Source: Dyella_B sp035503745
GTDB lineage: Bacteria > Pseudomonadota > Gammaproteobacteria > Xanthomonadales > Rhodanobacteraceae
DNA length: 64,000 nucleotides
Direction of reading: 5' to 3'
Assembly: GCF_035503745.1 (NCBI RefSeq)
Contig: NZ_DATJTC010000044.1
Location: 1 to 64,000 of the forward strand
The position numbers and the translations under genes were made by a program. Positions 52,168-61,024 of this stretch are shown in pieces (positions within the stretch are counted from its first letter, which is position 1; each line of letters opens with the position of its first letter). Under the pieces are notes generated by a model that did not search any database, was not told the DNA's origin, and saw only the letters and a list, made by a program, of their open reading frames with translations.

Positions 52168-53189
52168 ACACTCGCGCCATGTGTTGCGGCATGCCGCGAT
52201 GCCGCTGGCTTGAACGTGCCTTGCTTCAGATACCACCGCGCCGCACCGCGCACACCGTGAAGACCGTGCTCGGTGACCCACACCGGTACCTGCGATAGCA
52301 GTGCGCGCGCGCTGCGACCGTGCAGGAATCGTTCCTCGAAGGGGCTGCGCGCGAGCAGATCGAAGAGGGAAGACAAAAAGCCGCCTGCCAGGTACACACC
52401 ACCCGTGGCCATGAAAACCATCGCAAGGTTGCCGGCAAAACTCCCCAACGCGGCGCAAAACATATCCACGGCCTCCGTGGCATGCGCATCGCCGCCGGCC
52501 AGGGCTGCGGCGGTGACGGCCTCGGGCGTGTTCAGTCTTGGCGCTTGCCCATCCAGTGCGCACAAGGTCAGGTAGATGGTCAGCAAGCCGGGGCCTGACA
52601 CGATGCGTTCAAACGCCACGTAGCCGCCTTGGGGCGCCAACTGCGCCAGAACCTCGCGGTCGCGCACGGAATTGGGCGCGAAATCCATCTGGCCAGCCTC
52701 GGTCGGCAGCACCAAACCGCCATCAGGCCCCGCGATGTGCGCGGCGGCACCGAGGCCGGTCCCCGGTCCGATCACCAGGGTTGGGCCGTTGGAACACGCC
52801 TGCGGTCCGCACAGGTGGCGGCCGCCGTCCGTGAGCGGACCTTCGAGTGCGAAAGCCAGCGCCTCGAAGTCGTTGAGCACCGCAACCTCGTCCAGCGCCA
52901 ATGCTTCGCGCAACGGGGTCAGGTGGATAGGCCAGGCGAGGTTGTCGTTCACCACCTCGTCGCCCATGATCTGCCCCGCGCATGCGAGCACGCAGTGCTT
53001 CACCGGCTCTTGCACGTTGGCAGCGAGAAAGGTCTGCAATAGGTCTGACAGCCTTGAAAACGCCGCGCAGACAAAGACGCGGCAAGCGAGCATCTCGATA
53101 TCGCCCGTGTCGCCGTGCGTGCCGCGCATCAGCGCAACACGTGCGTGCGTGCCGCCAATATCGGCCACCAGAAACGGCGTCGCCGCCAT
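52164..53189 (-). CDS. glk: Glucokinase (Glk family)
   Basis: 341 residues from ATG 53189. ATP-binding FLVADIGGTHARVAL at the N-terminus, LACAGQI, VAVLNDFEALAFAL, VIGPGTGLGAA and VYLAGGF near the end. Phosphorylates glucose in the cytoplasm. First gene of the glycan run and co-translated with GH20; in hexosamine loci such kinases can phosphorylate glucosamine or glucose derived from catabolism. Later starts are excluded by the N-terminal P-loop; the 53300 start would include the operator and is unlikely. Confidence 0.92.
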   Translation of the reverse strand: MAATPFLVADIGGTHARVALMRGTHGDTGDIEMLACRVFVCAAFSRLSDLLQTFLAANVQEPVKHCVLACAGQIMGDEVVNDNLAWPIHLTPLREALALDEVAVLNDFEALAFALEGPLTDGGRHLCGPQACSNGPTLVIGPGTGLGAAAHIAGPDGGLVLPTEAGQMDFAPNSVRDREVLAQLAPQGGYVAFERIVSGPGLLTIYLTLCALDGQAPRLNTPEAVTAAALAGGDAHATEAVDMFCAALGSFAGNLAMVFMATGGVYLAGGFLSSLFDLLARSPFEERFLHGRSARALLSQVPVWVTEHGLHGVRGAARWYLKQGTFKPAASRHAATHGASV

Positions 53190-53649
53190 CCGGACTTGTC
53201 GATCCGACTGATCAATCCCCACGTCCGCCGCACCCCCGGCATTGGAACTGTTATCAGCCTGTAACGTAATTGACACCGGTGTCAAGTGGGGGCGCACCAT
53301 CCGGGCTCAGGCCAGGGTTGCAAGCGGGGGCGGGCCGCCGCGGATGATGCAACGTCAATGCCGATCGCCGCGTTGGCAGGCAACAGGCGAGTACCCGTTG
53401 AGGTAGGGCGGCACGAAAATCGCAATATACGGTCAGCGTGATCAAACCACCCCGCCAAGACCGTGCAGCAGTCGCAGGTCAATCCGGCGCTGCACAAACA
53501 ATCTGCGCGGATAGAAATGACGGAACTATGTTTTCCGGCCGGGCAGGGGAGATTTTTCCGCACGGCGTGTCGAAATCCACCGTTGCCGTTCGTCACTACA
53601 GTGGAGGCCGGTTCACCCGCCTGGCCGATGAGTCCATCAGGAGACCAAA
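53190..53649. other. Divergent intergenic region, 460 bp
   Basis: Separates glucokinase (minus) from the YCII gene (plus). Holds the LacI-type operator at 53270-53285. The rest has no convincing gene or other element. An AGGAGACC ribosome binding site precedes the YCII gene. Confidence 0.5.
53270..53285. promoter_or_regulatory. LacI-type operator upstream of glk-GH20
   Basis: TTGACACCGGTGTCAA is a perfect 16-bp palindrome with the central CG typical of LacI-family operators, 81 bp upstream of the glucokinase start. No second copy was found upstream of the TonB receptor or permease genes, so the site may control the whole run or only glk-GH20. Confidence 0.7.
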
Positions 53650-54006
53650 ATGCCGCAATATCTCATCTCAAGTTACCTCCCCGATGACTTTGATCCGTCG
53701 TCGGTAACCGAGGCAACCATCGAAGCCATCCACGCCTTGAACAGGGAAATGATCGCTGCGGGCGTCAGGAAGTTCGCGTGTGGCTTGAGCCCGAAGACAA
53801 CGACACTGCGGTCGCAGGCCAACGGCGAAGTGATCGTCACCGACGGACCGTACCTGGAAACGAAAGAGCACGTAGGTGGCCTGTGGATACTGGAAACGGA
53901 GAGCCTTGACCAAGCGCTGGCGTGGGTGCGCAAAGGCGCCCAGGTACTGCAAGGTGTGGTCGAAGTGCGGGAAATTTTCTTCAATCCCGCCCCCGAACCG
54001 GGCTAG
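53650..54006 (+). CDS. YCII-related protein
   Basis: 118 residues, AGGAGACC upstream. Contains the YCII pattern VTDGPYLETKEHVGG followed by GLWILETESLDQALAWV. Small cytoplasmic dimeric ferredoxin-like proteins of this family occur beside ECF sigma factors (sigma-70-like DGPF/YCII proteins), but no sigma factor gene is present here. Role unknown. Confidence 0.88.
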   Translation: MPQYLISSYLPDDFDPSSVTEATIEAIHALNREMIAAGVRKFACGLSPKTTTLRSQANGEVIVTDGPYLETKEHVGGLWILETESLDQALAWVRKGAQVLQGVVEVREIFFNPAPEPG

Positions 54007-54080
54007 GCGGTACGGCAAACACGAACGGACACTGCGCAAAACATCGCGCACGCAACCTCATTGACGGCGAGGAAGGGATC

Positions 54081-54833
54081 ATGCGCAAAAACAAGATCGG
54101 CGCTTTATTGATGAACGGCTCCATCCTGCTTGCCGGGCTTGGGATAGCACACATGTCGATGGCACAGAACGCCGCGACGCCCTATCCGAAAATGGCCCCG
54201 ATCGACCAATACCTGATGGCCGATCCAAGCGCGGAAATTGCGCTGGCGCGCAGCGCGGCACCCGCATCCATTTCCCGTGACGCAACGGTCCTGGTGCTGG
54301 GGCGCAAGGGCTATGAAACAGCAGCCCAGGGCAAGAACGGTTTTGTATGCCTGGTGGCTAGAGGTTGGTCGGGCCCCTTCGACTGGCCCGAATTCTGGAG
54401 CCCGAAAATAAGGGCTGCCGATTGCCTCAATCCCCAAGCCGCACGTTCGATCGTGCCCATCCTGGTTCTGCGCGCGAAGATGGCCATGGCCGGTCGCTCC
54501 AAGGCGGAAATGCTATCGGCACTCAACGCCGCCTACGAACATAAACAGCTGCCGCCCATCGAGGACGGTGCGATGGATTACATGATGTCCAAGTCCTCGT
54601 ATCTCACCGACGAAGGTGGGCACAATATGCCTCATCTCATGTTCGACACCCTGGTCAAGGACCCCAAAGACTGGGGTTCCGGTGCGGCGGGCTCGCCGGT
54701 CATGTCCTGCCCCTATTGGTTCATCGCCGAGAACCAACCGCCCCACATGAAAGCGCTGCCGCCCATTCTGGTGTTTCTGATTCCCGCGCCTACCTGGTCC
54801 GATGGAACGCCCGCCGACATGCACGCGCACTGA
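54081..54833 (+). CDS. Exported protein of unknown function
   Basis: 250 residues from ATG 54081 (GGAAGGGATC upstream). Signal peptide (LLMNGSILLAGLGIAHMSMA, then Gln). The mature part has VLVLGRKGYETAAQGKNGFV, CLVARGWSGPFDWPEFWSP and a His-rich MPHLMFDTLV region; Cys, Trp and Met/Pro-rich patches suggest a stable periplasmic protein. Family not recognised. It follows YCII by 74 bp. Confidence 0.8.
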   Translation: MRKNKIGALLMNGSILLAGLGIAHMSMAQNAATPYPKMAPIDQYLMADPSAEIALARSAAPASISRDATVLVLGRKGYETAAQGKNGFVCLVARGWSGPFDWPEFWSPKIRAADCLNPQAARSIVPILVLRAKMAMAGRSKAEMLSALNAAYEHKQLPPIEDGAMDYMMSKSSYLTDEGGHNMPHLMFDTLVKDPKDWGSGAAGSPVMSCPYWFIAENQPPHMKALPPILVFLIPAPTWSDGTPADMHAH

Positions 54834-54930
54834 TGCAGGCACTGTTTGAACACGTGTAAAGCGGCTCGCGAGATCGCGATGTCAAGCGCCAACCAGCCTG
54901 CTACCGAGGCCGCAAATGCGGCCAAGGGCA

Positions 54931-55776
54931 TCAGACCGCAAATCGGTAAGCCACGCCGTCGCGAAAAATGCGCCCGGCGGTAGGGGCGGCAAAGTGGGTG
55001 CCGATGACGAGAACCGGCTGGTCCGCCCATTCGGCGAAGAGCCGTTCGCGGGTGAGCATGGCGGCCTTCGGATCGCTGTCGCCAAACATCCAGTCCGGGT
55101 GCGCCAGTTGACTGGGATGATGCATCATGTCGCCGGTGATCACAGCACGCTCACCTTCGGACTCAATCATCACACTGACGTGGCCCGGTGTGTGGCCGAT
55201 CGAAGGCGTGAGCCGAATTTCCGGCGAGATCACGTGATCGATCTCCACCAGCTCGACAAGGCCGGCGTCGAAGATCGGCTTGATGCTATCGCCAAGCATC
55301 GCCTGTTGCTCCTCGTCGTCGTACGTGCTCCAGAAGTCGTACTCGCGCCGACCGATAAGATAGCGTGCCTTCGGGAAGGTGGGCGTCCATCTGCCGTTCT
55401 CGAGCATCGTATTCCAGCCGACGTGATCGACGTGCAGATGCGTGCATACCACCACATCGACTCCGTCGCGCGACCAGCCGGCCTCGCCAAGATGCTGCAG
55501 GAACGGCGTCGACAACGGCTCGCCGCCGGTGATCTCGCGCGGCCGGTCGTTGCCGACGCAGGTATCCACCACCAGTTTCATCCCCGGCGCCTCGACCAGC
55601 AACGCGTGGACACTCAGATTGAGGGTGGCATCGTCATCGCTGACGAAATACGGATAAAGCCATGCCGACTTGCGCAGTTCCGACGCCGTAGCCTGCGGTA
55701 TAAGCGCGGCCGGCACCGGCAAATCCATCTCGACAATGCGAGTAATTTTTACCTGACCCACCTGCCAGCTCAGCAT
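54931..55776 (-). CDS. Metallo-beta-lactamase-fold hydrolase
   Basis: 281 residues from ATG 55776 (AGGGGG upstream). Metal motif CTHLHVDHVGWN (HxHxDH), then TPSIGHTPGHVSVMIES and VITGDMMHHPSQLAHPDW with the bridging Asp; C-terminal IGTHFAAPTAGRIF. Fits quorum-quenching or generic lactonase-like MBL enzymes (AttM/AiiA-like size). No signal peptide. A symmetric operator-like site lies upstream at 55855-55872. Confidence 0.9.
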   Translation of the reverse strand: MLSWQVGQVKITRIVEMDLPVPAALIPQATASELRKSAWLYPYFVSDDDATLNLSVHALLVEAPGMKLVVDTCVGNDRPREITGGEPLSTPFLQHLGEAGWSRDGVDVVVCTHLHVDHVGWNTMLENGRWTPTFPKARYLIGRREYDFWSTYDDEEQQAMLGDSIKPIFDAGLVELVEIDHVISPEIRLTPSIGHTPGHVSVMIESEGERAVITGDMMHHPSQLAHPDWMFGDSDPKAAMLTRERLFAEWADQPVLVIGTHFAAPTAGRIFRDGVAYRFAV

Positions 55777-55854
55777 CGCGCTCACGCCCCCTGCATGCAG
55801 GATTGCACCCGACAATAACGCTGAAAACGACGCAAGGATACCATCGCAAGGGTA

Positions 55855-55872
55855 AATAACTGTGCAGTTATT
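55855..55872. promoter_or_regulatory. Inverted repeat, possible operator of the MBL gene
   Basis: AATAACTG-TG-CAGTTATT, 8-bp arms with a 2-bp spacer, ~80 bp upstream of the MBL start. Typical size for a TetR or MarR-type site, but no such regulator gene is adjacent. Confidence 0.5.
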
Positions 55873-56015
55873 ACAGCGCCAGTATAGCGATTGGAGCGCG
55901 TTATCAGGGGTAGGGCGCCCATCTTCGGTAAAGTGCCTAAACGGGTCAAGATAAGGGTTGATTTCTAAAAGCACGTTGCATGGATGGAATCAGCTTGGCA
56001 TAGGCTGGCAATGCC

Positions 56016-59000
56016 TTAATCTTTGAGCAGTCCATTTCGCAGAAGCCCCAAATAGGCAACACGCCCCGGGATACAAAGCCTGATGCAGGTTCCTTGGCCC
56101 GATTGCGACTCGATAGAAACCCTCGCCGACATTTGCTTAGCGCGCTCACGCATGCCGATCAGGCCCCAGTGACCTGGTTTCTCACCCGCCGCCAGGATAA
56201 TCGGATCAATTCCCTGGCCGTCGTCTTGTACTTTTAGCAGAAGCGATTCGCTGCGGTAATCCAAACTGATGGTTAGAACGCGTCCGTCCGAGTGCTTGGA
56301 CGCGTTGAGAATCGCTTCTTGCATGATAAATAATGCTTCCTCAAAAATCTCTTGCTTGAGCTTTTGCTCCTCTCCCTTGACCGATATGTCCACGGTCATA
56401 CCAGAATGCGCGGCCTGTTCCGTGGCGAAGTTCGTTAACGCCTCTACAAGATCTCCGCAGCTTTGCGAGCGCAGCTGATATACCTGATCCCTGCCTTCCT
56501 CGACAATCTTGCGAGCGAGGTCGATCGTTTGATTCAAGGCGTTGCGCCCGTGCGTTTCCGCTGGAAGTTGGTTCACGCCATCTTGCAGTTTTAACAGAAG
56601 CGCAGGGAAACTCTGTAACAGGGTGTCGTGCAAATTGCGTGCGATGCGTTCCCGTTCCGCATGACGCGTCTCCAAGCGGATGCGCAGCTGGTGATTGACC
56701 TGCCGAACGCGAAATGAAAATGCCTGCCAAATGGCGAGGATGGTTATGAGTGCACAAAGTGCTTTGAACCATAAGGTTTGATAAAACGCTGGGGTTATGC
56801 GGAACTTAAGATGAGCCCCTGCATCGTTCCAGACGCCGTCATTATTTGCCGCCGCGACATCAAAGCGGTAGCTTCCAGGCGCCAGGTTGGTATAGCTGGC
56901 TACACGTTGCTGCCCAACATCGCGCCAATCGCTGTCCTGACCGCGCAATCGAATCTTTGCCTGAACGCGCTCAGGCATGGTCAAGCTTGGGACAGAGAAG
57001 GTGATGTGAACGTTCTTGGTATTTGCGGGTAAAACGAGGCCGTTTTGAGGCGTATAGGATTTTCCGTCCGCGTCAATCGCATCGATGACAACGGGCGGCG
57101 GAACAAGGTTGGAGACAAGCTGGCGAGGGTCGAGCCATACCACGCCATTTTCGGTCGCAAACCAGAGCCTCCCGTCGGTTCCTTTTACAACGGACTGCAG
57201 CGGTATTTGCAGCGCCGGTGTGCCGGGCAGTCCGTCCAGCGTATCGAATTTTCTAAAATGCATCGCGTGTGACGCATTCGATTCGGCTTCATGTACTTCA
57301 GGCGCGGGGAGTTGAAAAACACCGTAGAGGGTATTGACCCACATGTCGCCCTGGTCTGAGAACGCGATTCCGGTGACGTTTTTTAATGAACCCCCATCAG
57401 ACAACCCAACCATCTTCCAGCGCCAGCCGTCCATGTAGCCCAGCCCGTTGCTGCCGCCGATCCACAAAAACTGGCCATGCTGCATGAAGGTCTTCGCGTC
57501 GCCGATGGTCAGGCCCTGGGCGGCGGTCAATAGGGTGACTTGGTTTCCGTCGAACACCGCAAGTCGATTGTCCAGATAGCCTGCCCAGATTCGCCCGCTG
57601 GAATCGGAATAGAGGGCGTGAGCCAGCCCTTCGACCGGTGATTTTTCCCACTGGCCGTTGATCCAGGTATATATCCCCATCCGCTCGGGGTAGGAGGAAA
57701 AGATGGAAATCCACCATGTGCCATGCAAGTCTTTGGTCATGGCATCAACCTCGGACTTGTCGTCCTCGTTCTTCGGGAGGCTTGCGAGGTGGCTGGCACC
57801 TGTCTCGCTGACCTTCCATATGCCGCTATCGGTGCCGAAATACACCTCGCCATTCGCGTCTCGATAGGCCACCAGGGAGTTTGGCGGAATATCGAACGTG
57901 TGGATTTGCGAGCCATCAAGCTGCATGACGGGCTGTGTGCTGCTCCCCGTCCAAACGGTGCCATGGGCACCGGCTGCCAATGCAAAGTCCTGGGTGCCGG
58001 GTGGGAAGGGTGCGGGGGTAAAATTGCGTTGGCCAAATCGATCGATGCCGGCGCTCGTGCCAACCCATATATTGCCCTCCCGGTCGACAAGCAGCGGCCA
58101 CGCATAATCGCTGCTGAGGCCATTGACGGCATTAAAACTTTCCACGCCGGCGCTCAATGCGGATAGGTCCGCACTACTGCTGATGGCTTCTGCCGTGATG
58201 TGATGTATGCCGTCGCCTAATCCGTTGATCCACAGTCCGCCCTGGTGATCGAAGTGGATATAGCCGATGCGGGGAGACGTCAGCGTCCCGGGCTCCAGAG
58301 TTGGTCCAGGGGTTGTCGTTATCCAGCGCTCTATAAGCTTTTGAGCATAAGAAACCCACATGCTCCCGTCTGGCGCTTCCTCGATGTCAATCACGAACCC
58401 TTTTTCATCTAGGGCTACGAATTGTTTTGCGCCAGGTGCTCGATAAAACAGCCCAGCGGGCGTTCCAACCCAAAAAGCGCCATTGCGCGCAATACGCACG
58501 AACGAAGCGCGGTTGCCCTTGATGCCAACATCGGAGCCGATTTTCTCCCAGCGACCGTCAACGAGCCGGTAGAGGATCCCGATCGAGGCGCACCACATCA
58601 CACCCTGGCGGTCCTGCGTAATCGCGTTGATGACGACGTGCTCGGGCAGTCCGTCTTTGGGGCCGTACTGCGTAAGATGGCCTCCCCTGATGACGCTTAT
58701 TCCCCCAAATTCATAACCGATCCATAGTCCACCATCTGCGCTGGCGTATAAGCTGAACACAGAAAACGTGGGAAGCGGTTGACCATCCACGGTTTCAATA
58801 TGCTCAAAGTGCAACCCGTCGAACCGGTAGAGCCCGCTGTTGCTACCGATCCATAAGTAGCCATCCGGCGTTTGAGCCAGGGAGGTGACGCCGGTCGGCG
58901 CTCCGTTTTCACGAGTCCAGGCGGTGTGTTGATAACGGGAGAGCGTCCATGGAAACGGCTCGGCACGCGCAAGGCACGGCCCCAAGAGCGTGGCGAGGAG

Positions 59001-59063
59001 AAACAGCCATCCAATTAGCCGGGGCGCGATGATCTGCGCACGGCGACGGACGTGTTGAACCAT
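56016..59063 (-). CDS. Two-component propeller sensor histidine kinase
   Basis: 1015 residues; ATG 59063 chosen (GGGGAG upstream) over TTG 59069. Signal-like N-terminus, then periplasmic regulator-propeller repeats (SLAQTPDGYLWIGSNSGLYR; DREGNIWVGTSAGIDRFGQ), a Y_Y_Y domain (YTNLAPGSYRFDVAAANNDG), a membrane helix near ALCALITILAIWQAF, HisKA_3 with RNLHDTLLQSF (phospho-His) and an intact ATPase (IMQEAILNASKHSD, VQDDGQGIDP, GLIGMRERAKQM). Two-component propellers in Xanthomonadales often sense polysaccharides or envelope signals. Probably pairs with the NarL-type regulator at 61882. Confidence 0.93.
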   Translation of the reverse strand: MVQHVRRRAQIIAPRLIGWLFLLATLLGPCLARAEPFPWTLSRYQHTAWTRENGAPTGVTSLAQTPDGYLWIGSNSGLYRFDGLHFEHIETVDGQPLPTFSVFSLYASADGGLWIGYEFGGISVIRGGHLTQYGPKDGLPEHVVINAITQDRQGVMWCASIGILYRLVDGRWEKIGSDVGIKGNRASFVRIARNGAFWVGTPAGLFYRAPGAKQFVALDEKGFVIDIEEAPDGSMWVSYAQKLIERWITTTPGPTLEPGTLTSPRIGYIHFDHQGGLWINGLGDGIHHITAEAISSSADLSALSAGVESFNAVNGLSSDYAWPLLVDREGNIWVGTSAGIDRFGQRNFTPAPFPPGTQDFALAAGAHGTVWTGSSTQPVMQLDGSQIHTFDIPPNSLVAYRDANGEVYFGTDSGIWKVSETGASHLASLPKNEDDKSEVDAMTKDLHGTWWISIFSSYPERMGIYTWINGQWEKSPVEGLAHALYSDSSGRIWAGYLDNRLAVFDGNQVTLLTAAQGLTIGDAKTFMQHGQFLWIGGSNGLGYMDGWRWKMVGLSDGGSLKNVTGIAFSDQGDMWVNTLYGVFQLPAPEVHEAESNASHAMHFRKFDTLDGLPGTPALQIPLQSVVKGTDGRLWFATENGVVWLDPRQLVSNLVPPPVVIDAIDADGKSYTPQNGLVLPANTKNVHITFSVPSLTMPERVQAKIRLRGQDSDWRDVGQQRVASYTNLAPGSYRFDVAAANNDGVWNDAGAHLKFRITPAFYQTLWFKALCALITILAIWQAFSFRVRQVNHQLRIRLETRHAERERIARNLHDTLLQSFPALLLKLQDGVNQLPAETHGRNALNQTIDLARKIVEEGRDQVYQLRSQSCGDLVEALTNFATEQAAHSGMTVDISVKGEEQKLKQEIFEEALFIMQEAILNASKHSDGRVLTISLDYRSESLLLKVQDDGQGIDPIILAAGEKPGHWGLIGMRERAKQMSARVSIESQSGQGTCIRLCIPGRVAYLGLLRNGLLKD

Positions 59064-59285
59064 CCTCAATCTCCCCGGCGCGAAACGCCCCCATTGCGGC
59101 GCCTAAGAAGGCCAAACCGCATCGCACGATGTTACGGCAACGTAGAGGCGGCGTGGAGTACGCCGGCCAATTCATTAGCTGCTTTGGCAATAACTGCCGC
59201 ATCGGGGGCGCATTCGTGCGCCGGTCCGATCGACGAAGTCTTTGCGGCACTCGCGGCACCTCCGGCAGGTGCTTGCGCAAATGCC

Positions 59286-60056
59286 TTACACGGATTTGAC
59301 TTCGCCCCCATCCATTCGAAGCATCGCACCCGTCATCCAGTGGGCGGAAGGAGAAACCAGGAAGGCCATCAGCTGGGCAATCTCCTCGGGCGTCCCGTAT
59401 CGTGCAATACCCGCATCGCGCGGAAAGCGCTCCATGGCCTCGGTGGCCGTCATATTGTGCAGGGGAGCCCAATGCTCCAGGTATGAGCGACGGCGGCCCG
59501 TCATGACGGGCCCAGGCAACACGCTGTTGACCTGCACGCCATCGGCAATGCCGCGATCGGAGAAGGCTTTGGCCAGCGCGATGATGGCGGCATTGATGGT
59601 CCCAACGGCCGCATACGGAGCCTTGGGAAAAATCGCCGAATTGCCTGAGGTGAATACGACAGAACCCCCGCTTTGCTTCAGTGCCGGCCATGCTTCGATG
59701 GTGAGCCGTCGTGCGCCATGAAGCTTGAGTGCCATGCCTGCATCCCATTGTTCGTCGGTCATCTCGAAAAGATCGACCTGAGGGACGGCGCCGGCAATAT
59801 TGAGCAGAGCATCGATTTGACCGAAGGCGGCCAGCGTTTTCTCGATAACGATCTTTGCTGCCGTTTTCTCGGCGAGATCAAGATCGATGACCAATGTCTT
59901 GGCGCCCAGCGACTGAACGGATTCAGCCGTTTGTTGCAAGTTGCCCAGGTCCCTGGCCACCAGGACCAGTGCCTGAAAGTCCTTTGCCAGCCGCAGCGCG
60001 GTCGCTTTGCCAATCCCTTGACTGGCACCGGTCACGATAGCCGTTGTATTTGCCAT
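59286..60056 (-). CDS. Short-chain dehydrogenase/reductase lacking the catalytic Lys
   Basis: 256 residues, AGAGG upstream. Cofactor motif VTGASQGIG, LLNIAGAV in place of NNAG, catalytic Ser region FTSGNSAIF and APYAAVGTINAA, where the position of the YxxxK Lys is Gly. C-terminal MTGAMLRMDGG is normal. Either a weak/non-canonical dehydrogenase or one using another Lys (FPKAPY). Lies 33 bp after the upstream hydrolase gene, same operon-like run. Confidence 0.88.
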   Translation of the reverse strand: MANTTAIVTGASQGIGKATALRLAKDFQALVLVARDLGNLQQTAESVQSLGAKTLVIDLDLAEKTAAKIVIEKTLAAFGQIDALLNIAGAVPQVDLFEMTDEQWDAGMALKLHGARRLTIEAWPALKQSGGSVVFTSGNSAIFPKAPYAAVGTINAAIIALAKAFSDRGIADGVQVNSVLPGPVMTGRRRSYLEHWAPLHNMTATEAMERFPRDAGIARYGTPEEIAQLMAFLVSPSAHWMTGAMLRMDGGEVKSV

Positions 60057-60089
60057 GGCAGCCTCTTGTTTGCCTCCGCAGGGTAGGGG

Positions 60090-60944
60090 TCAGGTAGCGA
60101 AGCAGCCACGGATGTCTTCAGCGATCGCCCTTGCGTGCGTCTCGAGGGCGAAATGACCCGTGTCGTGGAAACGAATTTGCGCACCGGGGATGTCGCGCTT
60201 GAACGCCTCGGCGCCCGGAGGCAGAAAGAAGGGGTCGTTCTTGCCCCAGGTTGCCAGAAAGCGCGGGTGGTGGTTGCGAAAGTAACTCTGAAACGTCGGA
60301 TAGAGAGCCACGTTGCTCTGATAATCAAGGAAAAGATCCAGCTGCACGTCATCCATGCCCTTGCGCGCCAGATAGAAGTTGTCGAGCGCAATGCCATCAG
60401 GTGAAACCATGGATTCGTCCGCCACGCCATGGGTGTATTGCCAGCGCGTGGTTTCCGGCGAAAGAAAGGCGCGCAAGGCTTCTCGATTGGACGTGGTCGG
60501 GCTTTCCCAGTAGGCGCGGATGGGATTCCATCCATCGCTCAGGCCTTCCACGTAGGCATTGCCGTTTTGAGAGATGATGCCGGTTATCCGCTCGGGGTGT
60601 TTGACGGCAATTCGAAAGCCGGTCGGGGCGCCATAATCGAACACGTAGATCAAGAATTTATCGAAACCGATCACCTCGGTGAATCGATCAATGACGTTTG
60701 CGATATTGTCGAACGTGTATTTGAACGTTTCACGCGTGGGCATATCGGACAGCCCAAATCCAGGCAAGTCCGGGGCGACCATATGAAATGCATCGCTCAG
60801 TAGCGGAATGAGATCGCGAAACATGTGGCTGGAGGTTGGAAATCCATGCAGCAAAAGCAGTTTCGGTTTTCCGTTCGACCCCGATTCCCGGTAGAACACA
60901 TTGAAGCCGTCAGCGTTGGCTTTGCGATAGTGGATGGTGGACAT
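60090..60944 (-). CDS. Alpha/beta hydrolase, haloalkane dehalogenase/epoxide hydrolase type
   Basis: 284 residues, excellent AAAGGAG ribosome binding site. LLLLHGFPTSSHMFRDLIP with the oxyanion HGFP, DLPGFGLSD, nucleophile elbow VFDYGAPTGF (Asp), and C-terminal FHDTGHFALE (His). An Asp nucleophile places it with dehalogenases and epoxide hydrolases. No signal peptide. Substrate not evident. Confidence 0.9.
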   Translation of the reverse strand: MSTIHYRKANADGFNVFYRESGSNGKPKLLLLHGFPTSSHMFRDLIPLLSDAFHMVAPDLPGFGLSDMPTRETFKYTFDNIANVIDRFTEVIGFDKFLIYVFDYGAPTGFRIAVKHPERITGIISQNGNAYVEGLSDGWNPIRAYWESPTTSNREALRAFLSPETTRWQYTHGVADESMVSPDGIALDNFYLARKGMDDVQLDLFLDYQSNVALYPTFQSYFRNHHPRFLATWGKNDPFFLPPGAEAFKRDIPGAQIRFHDTGHFALETHARAIAEDIRGCFAT

Positions 60945-61024
60945 GGAGGGATCTCCTTTGAACTTGGCAGGGTGCGTTGTGCCGGGTTGCCGTTGTCGGC
61001 CACGCGTACAGGCCGCTTCTGGTG

